From positions 1-59,226 of the forward strand of contig PLRS01000163.1 in the NCBI GenBank assembly GCA_003164035.1: a stretch of 59,226 nt of DNA, given 5' to 3'. A program made the translations under genes and the position numbers. Below the pieces are notes generated by a model. It saw only the letters and a program-made list of their open reading frames with translations, made no database searches and was not told where the DNA came from. Source of the DNA: Bryobacterales bacterium. GTDB lineage: Bacteria > Acidobacteriota > Terriglobia > Bryobacterales > Bryobacteraceae. Below, in pieces: positions 19,074 through 27,038 of this stretch (positions are counted from its first letter, which is position 1; each line of letters opens with the position of its first letter).

Positions 19074-19188
19074 TGGTGACAACATACAACGATCATGGGG
19101 CCGGTTGTCAAACCGCGCGGTGTGCTCCGAACAAAACAAACATCTTTAGATTCGTGTGTTCCTGCCGGCCCGAAGGAGAACTTGACCT

Positions 19189-19218
19189 TTGACATTTCAG
19201 CACTGCTGAGAATAGAAT
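19189..19218 (+). promoter_or_regulatory. Sigma70-like promoter with a palindrome in the spacer
   Basis: TTGACA (19189-19194), an 18-base spacer and TAGAAT (19213-19218). The spacer contains the perfect dyad TCAGCA-C-TGCTGA (19197-19209), which looks like a repressor site. It points toward an amidohydrolase 5' remnant, not an intact gene. Confidence 0.5.
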
Positions 19219-19290
19219 CGCTTGAGTTCCTGGGGGCATGCCTCGCAATGGCGCAGAGCCGGCCGATCGTGCTGATCCTCCGTGGCGCGG
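19219..19290 (+). pseudogene. Amidohydrolase 5' remnant (signal peptide and first strand)
   Basis: The plus-strand reading LEFLGACLAMAQSRPIVLIL resembles the signal-peptide end and first strand of the amidohydrolases here (compare AALAQGRPIVLRTATLYDG in paralogue 1 and LAVAQEKPIILRAGTLLDG in paralogue 3). Homology ends just before the 3' end of the oppositely oriented paralogue 2. The fragment is short, so the call is tentative. Confidence 0.4.
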
Positions 19291-19299
19291 CACTCACGC

Positions 19300-20505
19300 C
19301 TACCGCGCCGGCGATTTGTACACTTTTCCGCCTTTCATCACGAAAACCACCCGGCGCAGCGCGGTGATGTCTCTCAGTGGATCGCCTTCCACCGCGATCA
19401 GATCCGCGTCCATTCCCTCCGCAACCACGCCGATGCGCTTGGACATGTTCAGAGATTCGGCTGAAACCGAAGTTCCCGAAACGATTGCCGCGGATGAGTC
19501 CTGCCCGCCTTTCTGGACGCGATAGATCAGTTCCTCGGCATTATGGCCGTGCGCGCCGGCCACCGCATCGGTTCCGAACACAAACTTCAGGCCTTTGACG
19601 GCCAGCGCCCGCTTGAACATCTCTAGCGACGCCGGAATAAGCCTCGTCTCCGTTCCCTTGATGCTTTCCTCGGTGAAGCCGCCGGTGCCGATGAATTTGT
19701 CCTTGTTGATGACATAGTTCTGTGCCACCACGCCGATATTGGGATCGAAATACGTTCCATGCGCGGCGAGGAAGCGCAAGGCTTCGTCGTCGATTAGCGT
19801 TCCGTGTTCCACCGAAGTGCAGCCGGCCTGGGAAACGCTCATAATCGCGTGTGAGCTGTAGACGTGCACCAGCACGCGCAATCCCTGCGCGCGGGCTTCC
19901 TGGCACACCGCGAGTATCTGATCATCGCTCATGGTCTGTGCGCCGCCGTCGCGGAAGTTCTTCGAGGCGAAAAGCTTGATCAGGTCCGCCCCGTCAGCCT
20001 TAGTTTGCCGCACCAGCTCGCGAAGCTGGTCGGGAGTCGACCGCGTGTCGGTAATCTGGCGAACCGATGTCAGAACTCGCGGCCCAGGCAGAACGCCGCG
20101 CTTGATCGCTTCACGCACGTCGCGATCAATCGGGCTGCCGACGCTTTGCACCGTGGTAACTCCCGCCATCAGGTCCGCGTACGCATTTTCGAGCGCGTAT
20201 CCCAACTCAGTGGCCGGCGATTCGCCGCGTCCCCCGGCCACCTTGCCATTGGGACCGAAGTGCGGCGCCAGATGAACGTGCGTGTCGATTAGCCCCGGCA
20301 TCAGCGCCAGTCCCGCGAGGTTGTAGGTCACGCCGTGCGCCGGCGACGATGCTCCGACGCTCCGGATCGTGCCGCCTTCGACCACCACCGTTACGTTGTG
20401 TTGCACGCCTCCTTTGCCGTCGAGCATCGTCGAGGCTTTGAGCAGCACCGGCTGTTCCTGGGCGAAGAGATTGACTGAGGTTAGAAAGAGAACAAAAAAA
20501 CGCAT
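19300..20505 (-). CDS. Exported amidohydrolase, paralogue 2
   Basis: 401 residues from ATG 20503-20505 (GGAAG upstream; the in-frame ATG at 20523 is less likely). Signal peptide MRFFVLFLTSVNLFAQ. Metal-site motifs: LIDTHVHLAPHF, GADLIKLFASKNFRDGG, LVHVYSSHAIMSV, SVEHGTLIDDEA and FGTDAVAGAHGHNAEELIYR. Very similar in layout to the divergent paralogue 3; the two start codons are 54 bases apart, so they share a control region. Confidence 0.88.
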   Translation of the reverse strand: MRFFVLFLTSVNLFAQEQPVLLKASTMLDGKGGVQHNVTVVVEGGTIRSVGASSPAHGVTYNLAGLALMPGLIDTHVHLAPHFGPNGKVAGGRGESPATELGYALENAYADLMAGVTTVQSVGSPIDRDVREAIKRGVLPGPRVLTSVRQITDTRSTPDQLRELVRQTKADGADLIKLFASKNFRDGGAQTMSDDQILAVCQEARAQGLRVLVHVYSSHAIMSVSQAGCTSVEHGTLIDDEALRFLAAHGTYFDPNIGVVAQNYVINKDKFIGTGGFTEESIKGTETRLIPASLEMFKRALAVKGLKFVFGTDAVAGAHGHNAEELIYRVQKGGQDSSAAIVSGTSVSAESLNMSKRIGVVAEGMDADLIAVEGDPLRDITALRRVVFVMKGGKVYKSPAR

Positions 20506-20559
20506 GGCAATGTCTTCCAGCATACTCGCAGCACGACAATCTGAGGTAGCCTGAAGAAC

Positions 20560-21771
20560 ATGAAATTCGCGAGCGGGATTCTATTGTTGTGTTCCACCCT
20601 GGCGGTCGCCCAGGAGAAGCCGATCATTCTGCGCGCCGGCACACTTCTCGACGGAAAGGGCGGCGTGCGGCACAACGTCTCCATCGTGGTTCAGAACGGA
20701 AAAATCGAGAAGATCGAGACAACCGGCGGAGCGGGCTACGATCTGCGAAATTTGACGGTGCTGCCGGGCTTGATCGATACCCACGTTCACATTGCCTGGC
20801 ATTTCGGTCCGGATGGACGGTACCAGCCGCGCGACGATTCGCAGGTTACCGCCCTGGGTTACGCGCTGGAAAATGCCTACGTGACCCTGATGGCTGGGTT
20901 CACTACCGTACAAAGCGTGGGCAGCCCCATCGACGGCCCAGCCCGGGACGCCATCAATCGAGGAGTGTTGCCGGGGCCGCGAATCCTGACTGCCCTTCGG
21001 CCGCTGAGCAATCCGCAGCTCACGCCCGACCAAATCCACGAATATGTCCGTAAGGTCGCCGCCGATGGCGCCGATCTGATCAAGATTTTCGCATCTAAGA
21101 GCATGCGCGACGGCGGTGGGCGCACGCTCAGCCGGGATCAGATCGAAGCCGCCTGCTCGGAGGCAAAAGCGCACGGTTTGCGGACGCTGGTACACGTCTA
21201 CGACGCCGAAACCATCCGCGACGTCTCGGAAGCAGGCTGCACTACCGTGGAACACGGAACGCTGATCAGCGACCAGGTGCTGCAGCTACTCGCCGCGCGC
21301 GGAACCTATTTCGACCCGACCATCGGCCTGGTGACCGAGAATTATCTCGCCAACAGGAGCCGCTACCAGGGCATTGGCAACTACAACGAGGCGGGATTCG
21401 CCTCAATGGAGAAGAACCTTCCGGTCGGACTGGCGATGTTCAAGCGGGCGCTCGCGACCAGGAATTTGAAGATTGTCTACGGAACCGATGCCGTAGCCGG
21501 CGCGCACGGCCGCAACATCGAAGGGCTGGTGTACCGGGTTCAGGAGGGCGGCCAGGACCCCGGCGCGGCGATCGTTTCCGCCACATCGCTCGCCGCCGAA
21601 TCGATGAGCCTGGGCGATAAAATCGGCGCTATCGCGCCTGGCATGGAGGCGGACATGATCGCCGTCGAAGGCGATCCGCTGAAGGACATCACGTCGCTTC
21701 GCCGCGTAGCCTTCGTAATGAAGGGCGGCTCGATTTACAAGGGAGCGCCGGCAGGCGAAAAATCCCGCTAA
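20560..21771 (+). CDS. Exported amidohydrolase, paralogue 3
   Basis: 403 residues with signal peptide MKFASGILLLCSTLAVAQ. H75 and H77 are in LIDTHVHIAWHF; further motifs are GADLIKIFASKSMRDGG, LVHVYDAETIRDV, TVEHGTLISDQV and YGTDAVAGAHGRNIEGLVYR. Probably a periplasmic metal-dependent dipeptidase or amidase. It is followed, on the same strand and 102 bases downstream, by the TonB receptor, a second amidohydrolase and the M14 protein. Confidence 0.88.
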   Translation: MKFASGILLLCSTLAVAQEKPIILRAGTLLDGKGGVRHNVSIVVQNGKIEKIETTGGAGYDLRNLTVLPGLIDTHVHIAWHFGPDGRYQPRDDSQVTALGYALENAYVTLMAGFTTVQSVGSPIDGPARDAINRGVLPGPRILTALRPLSNPQLTPDQIHEYVRKVAADGADLIKIFASKSMRDGGGRTLSRDQIEAACSEAKAHGLRTLVHVYDAETIRDVSEAGCTTVEHGTLISDQVLQLLAARGTYFDPTIGLVTENYLANRSRYQGIGNYNEAGFASMEKNLPVGLAMFKRALATRNLKIVYGTDAVAGAHGRNIEGLVYRVQEGGQDPGAAIVSATSLAAESMSLGDKIGAIAPGMEADMIAVEGDPLKDITSLRRVAFVMKGGSIYKGAPAGEKSR

Positions 21772-21873
21772 CCAGACGCTAGTTTTTTGGATGGACCCGA
21801 TATAAATTTCGCATCTGGATTTTTGCCGTTTTCGCGCTATACTTCTCCAAATTCTTTGTTTCGGGAGGAAATC

Positions 21874-24800
21874 ATGCTATCCAGATGCGCCCTGCCGGCG
21901 CTCATCGGTATTTTTGTATACGGACTCACTTCGAACATCTGCCAGGCCCAAAATGCCGCCACGGGCGCTGTCTTGGGGGCGGTAACCGACCCGTCCGGAG
22001 CGGCCGTCGCAGGGGTGCAAATCGAGCTCTTAAATAGTGCCACCGGCGTCAAAACGCCGAGCGTAAGCTCCGGGCAAGGGACCTATGCGTTTCCCAACGC
22101 GGCGCCGGGTACGTACTCGGTAACGGCCAGAGCCAAGGGCTTCCGGGCTATGGAAATCAACGGCGTCGTGGTGCAGGTCAACAGCAGCACGACCGTGAAT
22201 TTCAGTTTGCAGGTGGGGGACGTTACCTCCACGGTGGAAGTGAGCGGAACCGCGGCGGAGGTCGATTTGCAGCGCGCCGATTCGACCGTCGGCGATACGA
22301 TTAGCACCCAGCCATTGCTGCGGCTTCCCACGCGCTTGCGCCAGGCCCAGGAATTGCTGCTGCTTCAGCCTGGGACTACGCCTCAAACGGGCAGCGATAA
22401 CGGCGCATCGATCGGGGGCGCTTTGAACGACCAGACAACCTTCACGATGGACGGGATCGACATCACCGATAGCAACACCAACTCGACCATCAATAGCGAC
22501 CAGGGTGCGCGTCCCACGCTGATGGTCCCGGTCGAAGCCACCGACGAATTCCGCGTCGCCACGGCAAATGCGAACGCGGCGTTTTCGCGCGGCTCCGGCG
22601 GCCAGGTCTCGCTGATGCAGAGGAGCGGGACCAACGATTTCCATGGCTCCCTGTTCTGGTACACGCAAAACAGCTCTCTGAACGCGAATACCTGGGACAA
22701 TAACCGGCTCGGACTGGCCAAGCCGCATGTGGAGGACAATCGCGGCGGCGGCCGTCTGGGCGGCCCGATCATCAAGAACAAGACGTTCTTCTTTGTGGAG
22801 TACGAAACCCGGCGCTACCCGGAAACGTTCCAGGTCAATTACATCGTTCCCACGCCGACTCTGAAACAGGGTATTCTCCGCTTCAAGGACGCTGCCGGCA
22901 ACATCGATTCCTACAATCTCGCCACCTCCACGGCTTGCGGCACGGCGGGCAACGCGGCCTGCGATCCGCGCGGGATTGGCGCTAGCCCGACCATGCAGGC
23001 GATGATGGGGCTCGATCCGACCGGAAATAATCCCAATGTCTCCGGCGTTGATAACCTGAATACCACCGGGTTGACAGCCAATGTGCAGTCGCCGCTCAGC
23101 GACGATTTCGGCACCTTCCGGCTGGACCATAACATCACCGACAAATTGCATTTCAACGGCAGCTACAGCTACTCGCGGGACCTGTCTTACGATCCCTCCC
23201 CGCTGGTGGTCGATATTCGCAACGCGAACGGCGTCCAGAATCAGGATTTCACGCCGGCCTGGACCAGCGCCGCGATCGCCGGCCTCACTTACATGGTCTC
23301 ACCCCATGTGGTCAATACATTTCGCTTCGGGGACGTTCGCAACCGCAACGGCGGCATCCGCCCGCAGTTATCGGCGATCGCTACCGAGTTGAACCTGCCC
23401 GGCACGAATACCTCGAATGGATACGTGGCCGTTTCGCCCAATGTCTTTGCGCCTCCCATCAGCATGAGCAACTCGGTCCGGTCGCAGTTTAACAACGACG
23501 TCAACGATCAGTTTGTGGACGATGTGAGCTGGACCAAGGGCACTCATCTCATTCAGGCCGGCGGTAATCTCCAGCGCATGCCGATGTTTCACCTGCATAG
23601 CGGCAAGGTGGGCGGCGCGGTCAACTCGCTGAACGCGACCACCACGGCCGATACGTCTTTTCTGGCGATCCCGGCGGCGGACCGGCCGCCTACCTGCGGA
23701 GGGTCCATCTCTACCCTCTGCCTGCCCTCGTCGCAAACCTCCACCTGGGATTCGCTCTACGCCAGCGTGCTTGGCCTGATGAATGACGACAATACCCTCC
23801 TGGTCCGCAACAGCCAGTTGCAGGCCCAGCCGTTTGGAACCTTCATCGACATGAACGCCTTGAGTTACTACAACTCCTATTATGGTCAGGACACCTGGCG
23901 AATCCGGCCTTCTCTGACGTTGACTTACGGTCTGTCCTACAGCTTCCAAACTCCGCAGAACTTCGGCAACCGCGAGGAGACCATGCTGATCAATACCGGC
24001 ACGGGCCAGCCGATTTCAGGACTGGCGTATTTGAAAGCCAAACTCGCCGCCGCCGAGCAGGGCCAGATTTACAATCCGCCGCTGGGGTTTGACCCGGTGA
24101 CGCAGTTAAATCGAAAGGGCCCATACAACACGGATTTCGGCGACGTCGCGCCTCGCGCAGCCCTGGCGTGGAGCCCGCATTATACCCAAGGTTTTCTGGG
24201 TAAACTTCTGGGCGCAAACAAGACCGTGTTCCGTGGCGGATTCGGCATCTACTACAACCGCCTCAGCGGCGAGGACAGCGTGGTTTCGGCGGGGCTGAAC
24301 GCGGGTTTCAGTTCCACGATTACCACCGGCTTGACCTATTGCAATGCCACCGGCCCCGGCGGGGCTAATTGCCAAGCCTCCGCCACGACGAATCCCGCTT
24401 TGAGTTCCTTCCGTATCGGCGTGGACGGGTCCATCCCGATTCCCACCTATCCGCAGACCATCACCACCCCGTATATCCCGGCCGGCAACTACAGCGAGCT
24501 TTATGCGCCAGGCATCGACCCCGACCTCAAGAATTCGCGGATTTACACCTCTGATTTCACCATCCAGCGCAACTTGGGACACAGCGTCTTCCTGGAGGCT
24601 GCCTGGACCGGCAGGTACGGCAGGGGCCTGTACTCGTACGCGCAACTGAACGGCAGCCCTTACATGTTCAAGGACTCCGCCTCGGGCCAGACGTTTGCTC
24701 AGGCATACGACGCCGTTGCCAACGCTCTGCGCGCAGGGCAGACGGTGGCCGTGCAGCCGTTTTTCGAAAATCAGTTGCCGGGGCTCGGCCCGAAAAACGG

Positions 24801-25800
24801 TTTTGCCTCCAGTACGGCGTTTCTCGCCAGTAAGGACGCTTCTTACTTTTCACTCGGCACCACGTCGAGCCTGTTCGACAGCGTCAGCGCGAGCACGCCT
24901 GGTCTGAATCTCTTGCGCTCGCAACTCGGCCTGCAGCAATACGACGAAACCCAGGTCAACGAACTCGCCCAGGTAATGAACTATGGCTGGTCGAATTACA
25001 ATGCCATGTTGCTGACACTTCGTCACACCGGAACCAATTTCACCTTCGACGTGAACTACACCCTGTCTAAGTCGCTCGATACCGACCAGGGCGTGCAAAA
25101 CGATTCGACGACGCTTGGGAATCCACTCGAGCCCGGCGTGGACTATGGTCCTTCGAAGTTCGACCACCGCCACATCTTCAACGCGCTTTTCGTGTATAAC
25201 CTACCCAAGGCCTACCACGGTTTGCCCACGGCAGCGAACTATGTGGTCGGCGGCTGGTACGTATCCGGAATTATTACCGCCCTCAGCGGTTCACCACTGT
25301 ACGTGACCGAATCGAGCGCGGTCTGGGGCGGCGGGCAGCGCTCGCTGTTGACCATCCCCGCGGTTCCGCTGGTTGCGCCCTCGTCCCTGAACCCCGGCCT
25401 GCACTCGGGCGTAGCCGGCTCGGGAAGCATCGGCACGGGCGGAAATCCCGCCACTGGCGGAACGGGACTCAACCTGTTTGCCAATCCGCAAACCGCCTAT
25501 AGCGACTTCGGTTACGTACAACTCAGCCAAAACATGGATGGATACGGGCATCCGATGTACGGTCTGCCTTTCTGGAACGCCGACGCTTCAGTTGGAAAGC
25601 GGATTCCGATTCGGGAGAGAGTCGCTGTCAACCTCTCTTTCGATTTTTACAATCTGTTCAATCACGCGAATTTCTCGAATCCGAGCCTGCCCTTGACCGG
25701 CAGCACCAGCAACTTCGGAGTGATCTCCAGCACCGTGGTTCCTGGCAACCGGCAGGCCAGCAGCCGCTGGATCATGTTCGGCGCCCGGTTGGAGTTCTAG
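21874..25800 (+). CDS. Oar-like TonB-dependent outer-membrane receptor
   Basis: 1308 residues from ATG 21874, preceded by GGGAGGAAATC; a longer ORF start at 21787 has no support. Signal peptide to about residue 28 (NICQAQ). Residues about 30-125 form a carboxypeptidase-regulatory-like Ig domain (GAVLGAVTDPSGAAVAGVQI, APGTYSVTARAKGF). A plug follows (LRQAQELLLLQPGTTPQTG, FTMDGIDITDSNTNS, SGGQVSLMQRSGTNDFHGSL), then a very long barrel ending FGVISSTVVPGN...WIMFGARLEF. Such receptors import oligopeptides, glycans or other large nutrients using TonB energy. A TATACT box at 21838-21843 is a possible -10. Its stop is 2 bases before the next amidohydrolase, so the two are co-transcribed. Confidence 0.92.
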   Translation: MLSRCALPALIGIFVYGLTSNICQAQNAATGAVLGAVTDPSGAAVAGVQIELLNSATGVKTPSVSSGQGTYAFPNAAPGTYSVTARAKGFRAMEINGVVVQVNSSTTVNFSLQVGDVTSTVEVSGTAAEVDLQRADSTVGDTISTQPLLRLPTRLRQAQELLLLQPGTTPQTGSDNGASIGGALNDQTTFTMDGIDITDSNTNSTINSDQGARPTLMVPVEATDEFRVATANANAAFSRGSGGQVSLMQRSGTNDFHGSLFWYTQNSSLNANTWDNNRLGLAKPHVEDNRGGGRLGGPIIKNKTFFFVEYETRRYPETFQVNYIVPTPTLKQGILRFKDAAGNIDSYNLATSTACGTAGNAACDPRGIGASPTMQAMMGLDPTGNNPNVSGVDNLNTTGLTANVQSPLSDDFGTFRLDHNITDKLHFNGSYSYSRDLSYDPSPLVVDIRNANGVQNQDFTPAWTSAAIAGLTYMVSPHVVNTFRFGDVRNRNGGIRPQLSAIATELNLPGTNTSNGYVAVSPNVFAPPISMSNSVRSQFNNDVNDQFVDDVSWTKGTHLIQAGGNLQRMPMFHLHSGKVGGAVNSLNATTTADTSFLAIPAADRPPTCGGSISTLCLPSSQTSTWDSLYASVLGLMNDDNTLLVRNSQLQAQPFGTFIDMNALSYYNSYYGQDTWRIRPSLTLTYGLSYSFQTPQNFGNREETMLINTGTGQPISGLAYLKAKLAAAEQGQIYNPPLGFDPVTQLNRKGPYNTDFGDVAPRAALAWSPHYTQGFLGKLLGANKTVFRGGFGIYYNRLSGEDSVVSAGLNAGFSSTITTGLTYCNATGPGGANCQASATTNPALSSFRIGVDGSIPIPTYPQTITTPYIPAGNYSELYAPGIDPDLKNSRIYTSDFTIQRNLGHSVFLEAAWTGRYGRGLYSYAQLNGSPYMFKDSASGQTFAQAYDAVANALRAGQTVAVQPFFENQLPGLGPKNGFASSTAFLASKDASYFSLGTTSSLFDSVSASTPGLNLLRSQLGLQQYDETQVNELAQVMNYGWSNYNAMLLTLRHTGTNFTFDVNYTLSKSLDTDQGVQNDSTTLGNPLEPGVDYGPSKFDHRHIFNALFVYNLPKAYHGLPTAANYVVGGWYVSGIITALSGSPLYVTESSAVWGGGQRSLLTIPAVPLVAPSSLNPGLHSGVAGSGSIGTGGNPATGGTGLNLFANPQTAYSDFGYVQLSQNMDGYGHPMYGLPFWNADASVGKRIPIRERVAVNLSFDFYNLFNHANFSNPSLPLTGSTSNFGVISSTVVPGNRQASSRWIMFGARLEF

Positions 25801-25802
25801 TC

Positions 25803-26996
25803 GTGCGGCTTCTACTTTCGGCGCTGCTAGGCTGCGCGGTGGGCGCTTCCCTGAATGCGCAGATCACCGTCCGTGCCTCGACCATGCTGGACGGTAAGGG
25901 CGGTGTGCGGCGCAATGTCCGCCTTACCATCGAGGGATCGAAAATTGTTCGCGTGGATGCGGACAGCAAAGGCCTGGTCAGCTACGACCTGACCGGGTTG
26001 ACGTTAATGCCCGGCTGGATCGACACGCACGTCCACGTCAACGGGCACTTCAATAAGGACGGGCGCGCCGACAACCGCGGCGAATCCCCGGCCGAGTTTG
26101 CGCTGCGCACCGAAGGGACTCTCTGGGACACCCTCCAGGCGGGCTTCACGACGGTGCGCAGCGTGGGAGCCAATTCCGACAAGGAGCCTCGCGATCTGAT
26201 CGCGGATGGGATTCTGCCCGGACCGCGGATTCTCACCTCGCTCGCGACCTTCAACGAGCATTCCGGCACTCCCGAACAGATTCGGGAAAAAGTCCGCGAG
26301 CGCGTCGCCCAGGGCGCCGACGTGATCAAACTGTTCGCCACCGCCAGCAGCCGCGATGGCGGCGCTCAGACCATGAGTGATGCGCAGATCGAGGCCGCTT
26401 GCAGCGAGGCCAAGGCGCTGGGGCGTCCTGCGGCGGTTCACGCCCACGCTTCCGGCGGCGCTAAACCGGCCGTCCTCTCCGGATGCACCAGCATCGAACA
26501 CGGCACGTTTCTCACCGATGAAGTGCTGGATTTGATGGCCCAGCACGGCGTGTATCTCGACCCGAACCTATCCAATGTTCCCAACTACATCAACCACAAA
26601 CAGGCGTTCCTCGGTCTTGGCAACTATACCGAACAAGGGTTCGTCGAAATGGCCAAGGACTTACCGATCCGCTTCCAACTGATTCAACGCGCCATGGCCA
26701 GGAAAGTCATGATTGTGTTCGGCACCGACGCCGTCGCGGGCCTGCCCGGGCATAATGCCGAGGAATTCATTATGCGCGTCCAGGACGCCAAACAGCCGCC
26801 CATGGATGCCATCATCAGCGCGACTTCTCGGGCGGCCGAATCGATCGGATTGGGAACGAAAATCGGCGCCATCGCACCCGGTATGGAAGCCGATCTGGTG
26901 GCAACCGAAGGCAATCCCATCGATGACATCACCAGCGTCCGCAAGGTAATCTTTGTGATGAAAGGCGGCAAGGTTTACAAGAACGCGGCCCGGTGA
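25803..26996 (+). CDS. Exported amidohydrolase, paralogue 4
   Basis: 397 residues from a GTG start two bases after the receptor stop. Signal peptide MRLLLSALLGCAVGASLNAQ. Motifs: WIDTHVHVNGHF, GADVIKLFATASSRDGG, AVHAHASGGAKPAV, SIEHGTFLTDEV and FGTDAVAGLPGHNAEEFIMR. It is the most divergent of the four paralogues: the usual GAHG after the metal aspartate is GLPG, and the fifth-strand lysine segment reads FATASS instead of FASKS. These changes suggest a different substrate. It is translated with the receptor and probably processes what the receptor imports. Confidence 0.88.
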   Translation: MRLLLSALLGCAVGASLNAQITVRASTMLDGKGGVRRNVRLTIEGSKIVRVDADSKGLVSYDLTGLTLMPGWIDTHVHVNGHFNKDGRADNRGESPAEFALRTEGTLWDTLQAGFTTVRSVGANSDKEPRDLIADGILPGPRILTSLATFNEHSGTPEQIREKVRERVAQGADVIKLFATASSRDGGAQTMSDAQIEAACSEAKALGRPAAVHAHASGGAKPAVLSGCTSIEHGTFLTDEVLDLMAQHGVYLDPNLSNVPNYINHKQAFLGLGNYTEQGFVEMAKDLPIRFQLIQRAMARKVMIVFGTDAVAGLPGHNAEEFIMRVQDAKQPPMDAIISATSRAAESIGLGTKIGAIAPGMEADLVATEGNPIDDITSVRKVIFVMKGGKVYKNAAR

Positions 26997-27038
26997 ATCT
27001 GATCCGGCGGCGCCATGCACGAATCCGGAGAAGAAAAC

